DNA of 53,744 nt, taken from the NCBI GenBank assembly GCA_022563195.1, contig JADFNV010000021.1, positions 1 through 53,744 of the forward strand, in the 5' to 3' direction. This document shows positions 1-7,971 of this stretch, piece by piece. Every line of letters starts with the position of its first letter. Position 1 is the stretch's first letter. The DNA comes from Pseudomonadota bacterium (lineage in GTDB: Bacteria; Pseudomonadota; Gammaproteobacteria; Steroidobacterales; Woeseiaceae). A program made the position numbers and the translations under genes. The notes beneath the pieces are model-generated. The model saw nothing but the letters and a program-made list of their open reading frames with translations, did not search any database and was not told the origin of the DNA.

Positions 1-747
1 GGGAATCCCGAGTGCCTGGCAAAAGTCTTCCTGGTGCACCCTGTGGATTTGTCGGTCCTCATCCTGTTGCCGGTCGTAACGCTCAACCAGCAGATAATCG
101 ATATCTTCGATGCGGGCGATTGTCGATTTGGCAGCGTCAAGGCCGGCCTCAACGGCCAGCGCCATGCAGAAAGCTTCGTTAAAAACGCTGCCTTCAAAGG
201 TTGCGATAGCCGGTTTAAGAATATGGGAACTTGCTGCGCTGCCGTACGGGATCGCTATGCTCCCATGTTCAAGCCGTACTGCGATTTTGTCCTGGGCGCC
301 TGCCAGGGATAGCCGGATGCCCTGTGCACCTGCCATAAGAGGCCGGCGCGGGAGTTCCCGGAGGACTCTTGCAAGCTCGGCCTCGCCAAGTTCACGATAG
401 CGGCCATCCTCTGACGGTAGTTCCGTCCCTGCCGGCAGAAATGTGATCGCGCCCGCGCATTCCCCGCCGATCTTCTCGAGCATTGCAAAATCATTCTTGT
501 CACTGATACCCAGAATTCTGGCAATGATCTTGCGCTTGTCCTCTTCGGGCAGTATGCCGCCGAAGAATCCCCGGCACTCCTTTCGCGTGAATTGCTGCTC
601 CTGCAAAGCAAGCGAGCACGACAGAGGAATGGCGTCCGGGTTGCTTAGCCAGGATTCAGCATATTCGAACAGCATCTGACCGCTCTCGTCCTGTATCAAC
701 TGCCCCACCAGGTCCCGGTCGAGATAAACATTCAAACTCCGGGCCAT
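1..747 (-). CDS. hipA: HipA-type serine/threonine kinase toxin (3' part outside window)
   Basis: The visible 249 residues are the N-terminal part of a HipA kinase, the toxin of a type II toxin–antitoxin module; in known systems HipA phosphorylates glutamyl-tRNA synthetase and induces persistence. What shows it: the HipA N-terminal subdomain, followed by LSLAGAQDKIAV (the flexible P-loop/autophosphorylation segment of the family), SSHILKPAI, a VFNEAFCMALA helix and the LLVERYDR/HRVHQEDFCQALG block. The catalytic Asp and DFD-like motifs should lie beyond base 1, so activity cannot be judged. The ATG is 2 nt from the hipB stop, so the pair is one operon transcribed leftward and driven from the hipB promoter. 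Confidence 0.9.
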   Translation of the reverse strand, partial: MARSLNVYLDRDLVGQLIQDESGQMLFEYAESWLSNPDAIPLSCSLALQEQQFTRKECRGFFGGILPEEDKRKIIARILGISDKNDFAMLEKIGGECAGAITFLPAGTELPSEDGRYRELGEAELARVLRELPRRPLMAGAQGIRLSLAGAQDKIAVRLEHGSIAIPYGSAASSHILKPAIATFEGSVFNEAFCMALAVEAGLDAAKSTIARIEDIDYLLVERYDRQQDEDRQIHRVHQEDFCQALGIP

Positions 748-749
748 GA

Positions 750-974
750 CTAACCGCCCCTGGGAGCACGAGGTGGCACCAGCTCTATGCGGATGCCCAG
801 GGTTTGCAGGACCGTAAGGACCTTGCCCATCTGGCAGGTCGGCTTACCGTTTTCCAGGTCGCCGATAAAGCGCAGACCGGTGCCAGAAGTGAGGGCGAGG
901 TCGGACTGTGTGACGCCGATTTGCTGGCGCGTCTTCCTGGCGATCTTGCCGAGTTGTTCCGGTGTTAATGACAT
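750..974 (-). CDS. hipB: HipB-type XRE antitoxin
   Basis: A 74-residue helix-turn-helix protein that should bind HipA and repress its own operon. The HTH runs through residues ~14–60 (QIGVTQSDLALTSGTGLRF, then GDLENGKPTCQMGKVL), as in HipB-like antitoxins ('LTQ.DLA..SG...RFI..LE.GKPT'), and a short C-terminal tail (LVPPRAPRGG) follows. The start at 974 was chosen because it gives the usual family length and is preceded by a GGAAGG-type ribosome site; the same frame can be extended upstream to 1199, but that would read through the operators. The next gene is hipA, 2 nt downstream. Confidence 0.85.
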   Translation of the reverse strand: MSLTPEQLGKIARKTRQQIGVTQSDLALTSGTGLRFIGDLENGKPTCQMGKVLTVLQTLGIRIELVPPRAPRGG

Positions 975-996
975 CTGCCTGCCTTGCCTTCCAATG

Positions 997-1159
997 TTAC
1001 CGAGCGGTAATACTAACCTGATTCCGGTCTTCGGGCAATGAAATATTCCCGTGCGGTAATATTCATTGTCTTTGGCTGGCGATTTAGCGAAATATTCCCG
1101 CTCGGGAACATCGTGGGGGAAATGGCGAGCAACCATGCAGGATATTAGCGAGCGGTCAT
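997..1159. promoter_or_regulatory. Array of four HipB-like operators
   Basis: Three clear inverted repeats and a weaker fourth share the form TATTCCCG-NN-CGGGAATA or TTACCG-AG-CGGTAA. Their centres lie at about 1003.5, 1052.5, 1101.5 and 1151.5, so spacing is 49, 49 and 50 bp. Site 1 (997–1010) is a perfect 14-mer. Site 2 (1042–1063) has one mismatch in 10-bp arms. Site 3 (1092–1112) has CCCG-CT-CGGG at its core. Site 4 (1146–1159) has two mismatches to site 1. In E. coli HipB also uses several spaced palindromes, so autoregulation with looping or wrapping is likely. Confidence 0.65.
1010..1038 (-). promoter_or_regulatory. Predicted sigma70 promoter of hipBA
   Basis: Read on the minus strand, TTGCCC (−35; 1033–1038) is followed after 17 bp by TAGTAT (−10; 1010–1015), about 35 nt before the hipB ATG. 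The predicted start point (~1003) lies in the first operator palindrome and the −35 lies just beside the second, so HipB binding would block polymerase. This is predicted from sequence only. Confidence 0.5.
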
Positions 1160-1268
1160 CCAGACACGGTAGCGAGCCGGTAAGGAGCCTGCCATGCAAA
1201 AAAAGACGACGCGCCGGAGGTAACGGCGGAGCGTGACGACAGACGGCGGAGGCGCCCCGACTTAACGC

Positions 1269-1297
1269 TTGGCGTACTACGTGTCACGTAGTACAAT
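1269..1297 (+). promoter_or_regulatory. higBA promoter with operator between −35 and −10
   Basis: TTGGCG (1269–1274) and TACAAT (1292–1297) are separated by 17 bp. The gap is filled by a perfect 9-bp inverted repeat with a 3-nt spacer (GTACTACGT at 1274–1282, ACGTAGTAC at 1286–1294), the expected HigA operator. The predicted transcription start (~1304) coincides with the higB ATG. Confidence 0.6.
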
Positions 1298-1303
1298 GCA
1301 CGG

Positions 1304-1591
1304 ATGATCAAGTCCTGGGCGACTCGTACCAGCCAGCGGTTCTCTGAACAGGGTAAAGTTTCGAAATTCCGTGGCTTGGATATCGAGGCGGCCGAGGAAT
1401 TGCTGGCGGCCCTTGATGCAGCGACATCACTCAAAGACCTGAGTCCGTTGAAAAGTGTCGGATTGCACAAACTCACTGGCAATTGGAAGGGTCAGTGGGT
1501 GATGCCAGTTAATGGTCCCTGGCGGATCTGTTTTTCGTGCAAAAGAGGCGACGCATACGAGGTCGAGATTGTTGACTACCACAAAGGATAA
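1304..1591 (+). CDS. higB: HigB-type RelE-superfamily mRNA endonuclease toxin
   Basis: A 95-residue toxin of the HigB/GraT type, expected to cleave mRNA in the ribosome. The N-terminus (MIKSWATRTSQRFSEQGK) matches the family's usual 'MI.S......F' start. The core is LHKLTGNWKGQWVMPVNG, then WRICFSCKRGDAYEVEIVDY and a final H-K-G, the conserved 'L..L.G.W.G.W...VN..WRI.F......A..V...DYH' pattern. The antitoxin follows 7 nt downstream; toxin-first order is typical of hig modules. No Shine–Dalgarno sequence precedes the ATG, and the predicted promoter would give a leaderless or nearly leaderless transcript. Confidence 0.9.
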   Translation: MIKSWATRTSQRFSEQGKVSKFRGLDIEAAEELLAALDAATSLKDLSPLKSVGLHKLTGNWKGQWVMPVNGPWRICFSCKRGDAYEVEIVDYHKG

Positions 1592-1598
1592 CCCCGCT

Positions 1599-1877
1599 AT
1601 GGTTTCCGTTCATCCTGGTCGCGTTTTGAAACGAGAGCTTGTTGCCCGCGAGCTCTCGGCCAATAAGCTGGCATTGGCACTCCACGTACCTTCAGGGCGC
1701 ATTACGGCGATACTCAACGCCAAGCGGGCGATCACACCTGAGACCGCGCTACGGCTAGGTCGTTACTTTGGCAACAGTGCGCAATTCTGGATGAATCTCC
1801 AAACGCGTTACGATCTCAACGAGACCGAGCTTGAGTTGGGCGCGCGCATCGAATCGGAAGTCGAACAAGTCGCCTAG
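1599..1877 (+). CDS. higA: HigA-type XRE antitoxin
   Basis: A 92-residue antitoxin and autorepressor. It shows the HigA/VapI signature: HPGRVLKRELVARELSANKL at the start, an HTH with GRITAILNAKRAITPETALRLGRYFG, then NSAQFWMNLQTRYDLNETE. It should neutralise HigB and bind the palindrome in the higBA promoter. The ATG at 1599 lies 7 nt after the higB stop and gives the usual family length; a longer reading starting inside higB is not needed. Confidence 0.92.
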   Translation: MVSVHPGRVLKRELVARELSANKLALALHVPSGRITAILNAKRAITPETALRLGRYFGNSAQFWMNLQTRYDLNETELELGARIESEVEQVA

Positions 1878-2033
1878 CCGGAGAGGCGCTAGCAAACCGT
1901 CTTCGTAACGAGTGGCCAACTGTAGTCATCCCGTGAGGACGCCAGACTTGGCTCAGGGTGTCCGGGAGTCCTGGACAGCTCCGTCAAACGGCGAGGGTCG
2001 TCTAAGTCTCAACAAGACCATTCGCAACTCCTA

Positions 2034-2222
2034 ATGATAATCAACGATCTCGACATCGCAGACCTCCCCCCTGACCGAGCGGGAACAGATCCGCCATTGA
2101 TCGTTGATCCGGATACTCTGCGTGCGTCCTCAGTATGTGTATTGAAAGTCGAGCCCGCCGCCAATGTCTGCGGCACCCGCCGACTCGACTTGCCAGCGAA
2201 TAAATTCCCGGGTTTCAGCTAG
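2034..2222 (+). CDS. Small hypothetical ORF in the 373-bp gap after higBA
   Basis: The gap 1878–2250 holds no recognised gene. This 62-codon ORF opens with MIINDLDIADLPPDRAGTDP and continues PLIVDPDTL. From memory this resembles a recurrent short hypothetical ORF of proteobacteria ('M..ND..I........DPPLVVDPD.VL') whose function, and even coding status, is unclear. No good ribosome site is visible and the C-terminal half does not follow the pattern I recall. It could be a decayed copy or a spurious frame. Confidence 0.3.
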   Translation: MIINDLDIADLPPDRAGTDPPLIVDPDTLRASSVCVLKVEPAANVCGTRRLDLPANKFPGFS

Positions 2223-2250
2223 CGAGAATGGCGGCAGAGGCGCTCGCGGC

Positions 2251-3717
2251 TCAGTGCAACGCGTTCATGCAGCACTTCTTGTATTTGCGGCCGCTGCCGC
2301 AGGGGCAGGGGTCGTTGCGCCCGATCTTCGCTTGCTCGCGCACATAGGTGTGCTGCGGCTCACGAGGCTCGTGCCGGTACGTGTCGAAATCGGCGTCCCC
2401 GTCTTCCTTTAGCCAGCGCTCTTGCCGGCGCCGGATTTCATCCGCGTCGTAAAACTTCCAGGGGTTGTTGAAGCGATGCCATTCCGGATTGTCGCCCGCA
2501 TCCAGTGCGTGCTGAATATCGGCCCTGGTATAGGCATTGGTGAACGGGGATTGCGGTTTCTGCAGTGCCACCAGTTCTTGCATGACCGCTCGCCATCGCT
2601 CACGCGGGTAATCGAGCAAGGTGTGACCAGCCATGACCCGAAACTCATCATCCTCGGAGTGGTCGCCGCACAGTGCCGCAAGCCAGTCGATGGCCTGCTC
2701 CAGTTCGGCAGCGCCTCTTTCTTCGGCATCCGCCAGCACGCAGTCGATGGCCTGCCAACGCGCGTACCAGCGTATTTTGCAGTTCTCCGCAATGCTCTTG
2801 AGCGGGGCGGTCGTGTAGTCGCGCTTGTTCTGACACAGGGCGGGCCAGGACGACAGCCAGTCGGCCAGGTTATTGTGCTCGTCGAAGTTGATGCGCTGGA
2901 AAGCATCAAGCAGAACCTTGGCCGCTGCCTCGCCGGGAATGAGGCCGAGAATATGCACCGCGTGCAGCAATGCCCACCAGTCACTCTCGTCGACGTTGTC
3001 GGCCCAGTTTGCAGCGTCCTCGAGGTGCTCTCGCAGCACCGGCACCATGGCCGCCTTGCGTCCGGCACATTCGTGCACGACCTGCAACGACAGTTCGTCG
3101 TCGCAGGCGACCACGAGACCAAAGAGCTCCTCTTCGCTCATCTCTTTGAGATCTTCGTCAGAGAAATGCAGCAACGGGTCCAGATCGTCGCCGTCATAGA
3201 TGTCGAAATCGTCATCCGCGTCGTCGTGAAACTGCTGGTAGATGTCGAGGACCAGGTTGGTGACCATCACCGGGTGCTCCTGCAGATCGGCAGGTCCCGG
3301 CAGGCTCATGTCGGTGTCACGCTGCAATGTGCCGTCGATCAATGCGTGGAGCATGATCAGATTCGCGCCGGCGTCGAGATGCAGCTCGTTTTGCTCCTCC
3401 CATCGCACCTCGTGCAGGTTCACGGCTTTGACGTAACCCTCGATCCAGCGCCGCGCTTCGGCATCCTGACCGGGGTCGAAGCGGGCCCGAAACGATTCAT
3501 CGGACAACGCCGCGGACAGCTCATGCACTGCATCGACCGTTGCCTCCCGGACGACGTCGGCAAGCGGCTGCCCGGAGGAGAGCTCCAGGTTCAGCTTATC
3601 CAGGTCCACCAGCGGAATGGTGGCGCAGCCGCTCAGCAAGCCGTGCAGGAACGCCTCATCGATCGCGATGCCGTATGCCGCGAGCTGCCGGATTAGTTCA
3701 TCGAAGTAATCGCGCAA
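2251..3717 (-). CDS. YecA/UPF0149-like, DUF1186 and SEC-C protein
   Basis: A 488-residue acidic cytoplasmic protein of unknown role. Residues ~20–180 resemble UPF0149/YecA ([12 protein letters not shown] and a following helical, acidic region). Residues ~200–440 resemble DUF1186 helical repeats. The last 20 residues hold a SEC-C zinc motif ([16 protein letters not shown]), the module SecA uses to bind SecB and ribosomes. The start is TTG at 3717, the best available codon with a G-rich ribosome site upstream. It stands alone and is not tightly linked to the hpf-like gene. Confidence 0.8.
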   Translation of the reverse strand: MRDYFDELIRQLAAYGIAIDEAFLHGLLSGCATIPLVDLDKLNLELSSGQPLADVVREATVDAVHELSAALSDESFRARFDPGQDAEARRWIEGYVKAVNLHEVRWEEQNELHLDAGANLIMLHALIDGTLQRDTDMSLPGPADLQEHPVMVTNLVLDIYQQFHDDADDDFDIYDGDDLDPLLHFSDEDLKEMSEEELFGLVVACDDELSLQVVHECAGRKAAMVPVLREHLEDAANWADNVDESDWWALLHAVHILGLIPGEAAAKVLLDAFQRINFDEHNNLADWLSSWPALCQNKRDYTTAPLKSIAENCKIRWYARWQAIDCVLADAEERGAAELEQAIDWLAALCGDHSEDDEFRVMAGHTLLDYPRERWRAVMQELVALQKPQSPFTNAYTRADIQHALDAGDNPEWHRFNNPWKFYDADEIRRRQERWLKEDGDADFDTYRHEPREPQHTYVREQAKIGRNDPCPCGSGRKYKKCCMNALH

Positions 3718-3813
3718 TGTCGCCCCGGAGAATTAAATGGCGAGCGCTGATCGTAGTTACTTATTTTCGTCTTTGCGAGCGCAAGGGCAATCCGGAGGCC
3801 GGGCAGCGTCGCC

Positions 3814-4380
3814 TCACGGGACCGGATGATGCTTGCCGATGACAAATACGGAGCTTGCCTGCACGCCTTTCTCTCCGGCTTCCTCGACAAAACGCAACTC
3901 CGTGCCGATTGCCAAGTCGTCAAAATCGGCGTCCACCAGGCTATGGCGGTGAAAATAGATGTCGCGGCCATCAGGTGTCTCCAGTCGCCCGTAATCCTGC
4001 TCAGGCTCAAGCACCGTGACGCGGCCGTGGGCCGCTTCCTCGTGCAGCTTGACCTGGCCGCGCTTTTTACGCATGTAGTCTTCCAGTTGCCGACGCATAC
4101 TGTCGAACGCATCCCGTACCGCGACATAGGGATCTTCGTGGGCATGTTCATCATCGGGTGCCCGCTTGACGACGATCTCGCGACCCGGGACCGTTACATC
4201 GATGCGCAGGTGGTGAATATTGCCTTTGTGATGGTGTTTATGCGGCGACTCGACAACGACCCGGCAGCTGATAATCTCATCACAAAACTTTTCCAGTTTC
4301 TGCGCACGCCCACGCACCGCGGCCTCCAGCGCCGGTGAAGGATCCATGTGGCGAAAGGTGATTTTCAGTGGTTTCTGCAT
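3814..4380 (-). CDS. HPF/RaiA-type ribosome hibernation factor with cold-shock-like C-terminus
   Basis: A 188-residue protein with two parts. Residues 1–~110 are the beta-alpha-beta HPF/YfiA fold (LKITFRHMDPSPALEAAVR, PGREIVVKRAP, DPYVAVRDAFDSMRRQLEDY), which binds the 30S decoding centre and dimerises or silences ribosomes in stationary phase. Residues ~118–185 form a cold-shock-like beta barrel (GRLETPDGRDIYFHRHSLVD, then ELRFVEEAGEKGVQASSVFV) instead of the dimerisation tail of long HPF. The fusion is known in proteobacteria. It lies 27 nt downstream of the CBS-domain gene and may be co-transcribed with it. Confidence 0.88.
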   Translation of the reverse strand: MQKPLKITFRHMDPSPALEAAVRGRAQKLEKFCDEIISCRVVVESPHKHHHKGNIHHLRIDVTVPGREIVVKRAPDDEHAHEDPYVAVRDAFDSMRRQLEDYMRKKRGQVKLHEEAAHGRVTVLEPEQDYGRLETPDGRDIYFHRHSLVDADFDDLAIGTELRFVEEAGEKGVQASSVFVIGKHHPVP

Positions 4381-4407
4381 GTTTGTTCCGGCTATTGGTG
4401 GCCTGCC

Positions 4408-4872
4408 TCAGGCGGCATTATCCTGCGACACCATGTGTGCCAGTTCGTAGTCGAGCTGGCGCGTCAGCATGTCGCTGAGATTGTTCATTATTTGCGCCAT
4501 TGCGTCGATGACGTCGTCCAGGGTGACGATGCCCGCGATCTCGGAATCCCGGGTGACCAGTACACGCCGGACGCCATGTTTGCTCATTGCCGCGGTGATC
4601 TGGGCCAGGTCGGCGTCGACGTCGACCGTCACCGGGTCCCGCGTGCACAGATCGCCGACCGTCAGTTGGTCAAGTTTCAGATCGCAGGCAATGGCATGCA
4701 CGACAATGTCGCGATCCGTGATCAGGCCAACGGGTCGCGCCGCCCGGTCGCTCATGCGGGCAATCAGCAAATCGCCAACGCCTTTTTCACGCATCATTTT
4801 GGCCGCCTCAATCAGCGGTGTGGATTCGTCGATGGTCGCTAATATCGGCGGGCTCATGTCGATGGCTCGCAT
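4408..4872 (-). CDS. Twin CBS-domain protein
   Basis: A 154-residue protein made almost entirely of two CBS motifs: CBS1 at residues ~8–66 (TPLIEAAKMMREKGVGDLLI, VGLITDRDIVV) and CBS2 at ~72–130 (VTVDVDADLAQITAAMSKHG, GIVTLDDVIDAM). Such pairs form a Bateman module that binds adenosine nucleotides and regulates partners; the partner is unknown. The ATG at 4872 has a strong AAGGAG site 7 nt upstream. The hpf-like gene follows on the same strand, so a starvation role through energy sensing is a reasonable inference. Confidence 0.9.
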   Translation of the reverse strand: MRAIDMSPPILATIDESTPLIEAAKMMREKGVGDLLIARMSDRAARPVGLITDRDIVVHAIACDLKLDQLTVGDLCTRDPVTVDVDADLAQITAAMSKHGVRRVLVTRDSEIAGIVTLDDVIDAMAQIMNNLSDMLTRQLDYELAHMVSQDNAA

Positions 4873-4991
4873 GGCATGCTCCTTTTCGTTCTCGAGTCTA
4901 TAACAAGACCTTGAGTGCTTGGCACTGACGCTCTATTTATGCGCCACCTGTCGCCGGAGTTGAAGTAGTAGATATGCTTACCTGCGATGAA

Positions 4992-5007
4992 CGCCGGCAT
5001 GCCGGCG
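4992..5007. repeat. Perfect 16-bp palindrome between CBS gene and PRPP synthetase gene
   Basis: CGCCGGCATGCCGGCG lies 55 bp before the PRPP synthetase start, in the 189-bp divergent gap. It may be an operator or simply GC-rich chance. No clear −10 box is seen around it. Confidence 0.3.
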
Positions 5008-5061
5008 CGTCCGTAGTAATCCTTAGTGCAGTATCTTGCCCACGAGTCTAGCATCGCCGCT

Positions 5062-6003
5062 ATGCTGCTGTTCGCTCTCAACTCGAGTTCGGCTCTGGGG
5101 TCAGGCGTGGCCAGTGCACTGGGCTGCCGCCTGAGCCCGCATGAGGAACGCGAGTTTGCCTGCGGCGAGCACAAATGCCGGCCGTTGGTTGACGCCTGGG
5201 GCGAAGCTGTCTATGTCCTGTCGTCGTTGCACGGTGATCGCAGTTATTCAGTCAATGACAAGATATGCCGCCTGCTGTTTTTTATTGGTGCGTTGAAAGA
5301 TGCGGGTGCGCAGCAGGTAACGGCGGTGATGCCGTACTTCGCCTACTCGAGGAAGGACCGCCGGACCAAGGCAAATGATCCGGTCACTAGCCGATATGTC
5401 GCGGCTATCCTGGAAAGTGTGGGCGTTGACAGGGTCGTTACCATGGACGTTCACAATCAAGCGGCGTTCGAGAACAGTTTCTCCTGCCCGTCGGTTAACG
5501 TGACGACCATTGATTTGTTCGCGGAATATTTTGCGCGCACGGCGCCTGAAGACGTCGATACCATCGTGTCACCGGACCTGGGCGGCATCAAAGTGAGCAG
5601 GCAGTTCCTGGAGGCGTATGCAGAGCGCTCGCGCAGCGTCAAGCACTTTGCCGTCATGGACAAGAGGCGCAGCGAAGGCGTCGTCAGCGGTTCGGGCCTG
5701 ATCGGCGAGGTCGGCAAACACGTGCTGATTCTTGACGACATGATCGGCGGTGGTTCGACCCTGTGTCGCGCGGCGAGCGCCTGCAGGGAGGCGGGGGCGC
5801 AGAGTGTGAGGGTCGGTGCGACCCACGGATTGTTCGAGCATGGTGCGCCGGCAATTTTTGAGCATCCGGGGATCGACGAAATCGTGGTGTCCGACAGCGT
5901 CGCGATCGGCAATCTCGGGCTTGGTGAAGCATGTCTCGAGCGCGTCACGATCCTCGGTTCGGCGGAATTGCTGGCGCAGTGTATTCGCGAAATGCAGGGC
6001 TGA
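5062..6003 (+). CDS. Divergent ribose-phosphate pyrophosphokinase (PRPP synthetase)
   Basis: 313 residues with the type I phosphoribosyltransferase double fold of PRPP synthetases, which make PRPP from ribose 5-phosphate and ATP. Visible motifs: PYFAYSRKDRRTKANDPVTS (ATP-binding flexible region), VTMDVHNQAAFENSF, VSPDLGG, VMDKRRSEG (catalytic loop with K and R) and LILDDMIGGGSTLCRA, the PRPP loop. The canonical loop is DDMIDT(A/G)GT; here it is G-G-G-S-T. The N-terminus is shorter and less conserved than in housekeeping Prs (FALNSSSALGSGVASALG). I therefore read it as a paralogue for a salvage or stress pathway rather than the housekeeping enzyme. The start at 5062 aligns with the family; there is no strong ribosome site. 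Confidence 0.85.
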   Translation: MLLFALNSSSALGSGVASALGCRLSPHEEREFACGEHKCRPLVDAWGEAVYVLSSLHGDRSYSVNDKICRLLFFIGALKDAGAQQVTAVMPYFAYSRKDRRTKANDPVTSRYVAAILESVGVDRVVTMDVHNQAAFENSFSCPSVNVTTIDLFAEYFARTAPEDVDTIVSPDLGGIKVSRQFLEAYAERSRSVKHFAVMDKRRSEGVVSGSGLIGEVGKHVLILDDMIGGGSTLCRAASACREAGAQSVRVGATHGLFEHGAPAIFEHPGIDEIVVSDSVAIGNLGLGEACLERVTILGSAELLAQCIREMQG

Positions 6004-6095
6004 TACTGCGCGCTAATGGCTGCCATGGCATAGGATCATCTCGCAAATTCAAGATCAGCGTGAAAATGACATTAGATCGGCAGCCATGGTTTGGT

Positions 6096-6120
6096 GATCG
6101 CCCGCTGGGGCGGGCTCCTA
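6096..6120. repeat. Dispersed palindromic repeat (GCCCGC type), interrupted by the intron
   Basis: GATCGCCCGCTGGGGCGGGC followed by TCCTA. This matches 31833–31858 and 40439–40463 but lacks the final C, where the group II intron begins. The stem CGCCCGC/GCGGGC resembles a terminator hairpin. Confidence 0.85.
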
Positions 6121-6636
6121 GTGTGCCCGGCATGGGCATGAACTTGCAATCTGAAAGGAGGTTGCCGAATAGCGTGACGAGAATCGTAGGTGATCCCAAG
6201 GCGATCAGGCCGGGTGACCGGTCCGCCGGAGGAAGGGTTAGCCGAAGGCATCGACCGTACGGAAAGGAACGGACAGTGAGGCCGATCGTGGGCGATAAGC
6301 GTGCTAGGAACCGCGAAGTCCAACAGTCACTGAATGACACGATAGGTAGAGTCCGGCGGCGCGAGCCGAAAGTTCATGCACCTTACCCGGGGAGATCTTG
6401 TTCGTGAGAGCGGGCAAGAAGTCAGCAGAGGCCATAGTAGTGAGGAAGGCGGTGAAAGCCGCTGGAGCAAAGGGCCGAAGGAGTAAGTGACAGGTTAGCA
6501 GCCTAACTCAGACATACAGGAAAGTGCCCTGATATGACCCGACGGGACAGCGGGCGACTTGAGGTCAGCGAATTCTGACAAAGGGAAGCGCGCGGAGCAC
6601 GCTACACATGTCTGGCGAAGGGTTTGCGAAAAGAAA

Positions 6637-7887
6637 ATGCTGAAAGAAGATCTACTGGAACAGGTGTTAGATCCTGAGAACACGCGCGCGGCGTACGCGG
6701 TGGTCAAACGCAACGGCGGCAAAGCGGGCATTGATGGGATCGAGACCGAGCAACTGGGTGCGCATCTGCACGCCCATTGGGTGGGGATCAAAGCGAAGCT
6801 GTACGAAGGAGGCTATAAGCCCGCACCCGTCAAACCGGTACGGATAGACAAACCGGGTGGTGGTGAACGGCTACTGGGCATCCCGACGACAGTGGACCGG
6901 GTGATCCAACAAGCCCTGCAGCAAGTGCTCAGCGGCATTCTGGACAAGACGTTCAGCGATGCCAGTTACGGGTACCGACCCGGACGAAGTGCGCACGATG
7001 CAATACGACAGGCCCAGTACTACGTGGTCGAAGAACAACGGGACTGGGTCGTCGAACTAGATATCGAGCAATTCTTTGACCGGATCGACCATGATCTGTT
7101 GATGCGAGACCTAAGCTACCAGGTGCGCGATAAACGCGTACTGAAGTTAGTGGGCAAATACCTGCGAGCAGGCGTGCTGGAAGATGGTCACGTCACGCGT
7201 AGCGCCAAAGGCACCCCCCAAGGCAGTCCGTTGAGTCCGATACTCGCCAATCTGTATCTGGATCGGCTGGACAAGGAACTGGAAAGCCGCGGAGTGGCGT
7301 TCGTACGCTATGCCGACGACCTGACGCTGTACGCACGCAGTGAACGCAGCGCCCATCGCATCATGACGAATATCGTGCCGTGGATAGAAAAGCACCTGAA
7401 GTTACAGGTGAACGCGAGGAAAAGTCGCGTTCGCCGGCCCCACGAGGGCAACTTTTTGGGCTTTGTCATCCATCCCGACGGCCAGATCGGTATCTCGGAG
7501 AAGGGTATCATGCGCTACCAGGCGCGGGTGCGAACGATCTGGGATGTACAGGTGTCAATGAGTGGCACGGAACGCATCAAAACGTGGCGAGATTACGCGC
7601 GAGGCTGGAGTAACTACTTCGGTCTTTGTGAATGGCGATACCCCATCCGGGATCTCTCGGGGTGGACCCGCCGACATATGCGCAAGTACTTCTGGCTACG
7701 TTGGCACAACTACAAAGGTCGCCGGAATGCGATCGGCAGGTTAGGTGCTACTGCGAAACAGCTTCGTCTCGCCTCGAGCAGTCGAGGCGCATGGCGGGTC
7801 TCGCTGGCACTCAACAGCACGCTCACCAACGCCCGCCTGAAACACTGGGGTTTACTTACACCAATAGATCTTATGGTGGCAACGTGA
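6637..7887 (+). CDS. ltrA: Group II intron reverse transcriptase/maturase
   Basis: 416 residues from the ATG at 6637. The reverse transcriptase blocks are in order: RT1 ...KPGGGERLLGIPTTVDRVIQ, RT2 SYGYRPGRSAHDAI, RT3 DWVVELDIEQFFDRIDHDLL, RT4 KGTPQGSPLSPILANLYLD, RT5 FVRYADDLTLYA (YADD catalytic aspartates), then the thumb. The maturase X region follows (YARGWSNYFGLCEW, RHMRKYFWLRWHNYKGR). No HNH endonuclease is present, which fits class C and related introns that depend on DNA structure or replication forks for mobility. Upstream codons open the frame to 6559, but the domain starts at MLKEDLLEQVLDPEN. Confidence 0.95.
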   Translation: MLKEDLLEQVLDPENTRAAYAVVKRNGGKAGIDGIETEQLGAHLHAHWVGIKAKLYEGGYKPAPVKPVRIDKPGGGERLLGIPTTVDRVIQQALQQVLSGILDKTFSDASYGYRPGRSAHDAIRQAQYYVVEEQRDWVVELDIEQFFDRIDHDLLMRDLSYQVRDKRVLKLVGKYLRAGVLEDGHVTRSAKGTPQGSPLSPILANLYLDRLDKELESRGVAFVRYADDLTLYARSERSAHRIMTNIVPWIEKHLKLQVNARKSRVRRPHEGNFLGFVIHPDGQIGISEKGIMRYQARVRTIWDVQVSMSGTERIKTWRDYARGWSNYFGLCEWRYPIRDLSGWTRRHMRKYFWLRWHNYKGRRNAIGRLGATAKQLRLASSSRGAWRVSLALNSTLTNARLKHWGLLTPIDLMVAT

Positions 7888-7903
7888 CCACCATCGACTC
7901 CAA

Positions 7904-7971
7904 CCGCCGGATGCGTGAAAACCGCATGTCCGGTGGTGTGGGAGGGGTAACGGGCGAAATCCCGTTACCCC
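7904..7971 (+). ncRNA. Group II intron domains V and VI
   Basis: Domain V: CCGCCGG (7904–7910) pairs with CCGGTGG (7930–7936, one G·U), and ATGCG pairs with CGCAT around a short loop, with a 2-nt bulge (GT, 7928–7929). By alignment the catalytic triad is CGC rather than AGC, as in class C introns. Domain VI: GGGGTAACGGG (7944–7954) and CCCGTTACCCC (7961–7971) form a perfect 11-bp stem. A7967, the position expected for the branch point, is paired rather than bulged. Confidence 0.8.

Noticed and set aside
2422..3696. 424-codon plus-strand frame opposite the SEC-C gene
   Set aside because: The minus strand holds recognised domains; the plus frame has no homology, no ribosome site, and codon use of a shadow.
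3826..4842. Plus-strand frames opposite the hibernation factor and CBS genes
   Set aside because: Both minus-strand genes are clear family members; the plus frames are mirror images of them.
4854..5174. 106-codon minus-strand frame in the gap before the PRPP synthetase gene
   Set aside because: It overlaps the synthetase start and the CBS start, shows no family pattern I know, and lacks a ribosome site.
6004..6636. Small frames upstream of the intron maturase
   Set aside because: This is structured intron RNA (domains I–III); the frames run against the RNA fold and match nothing.
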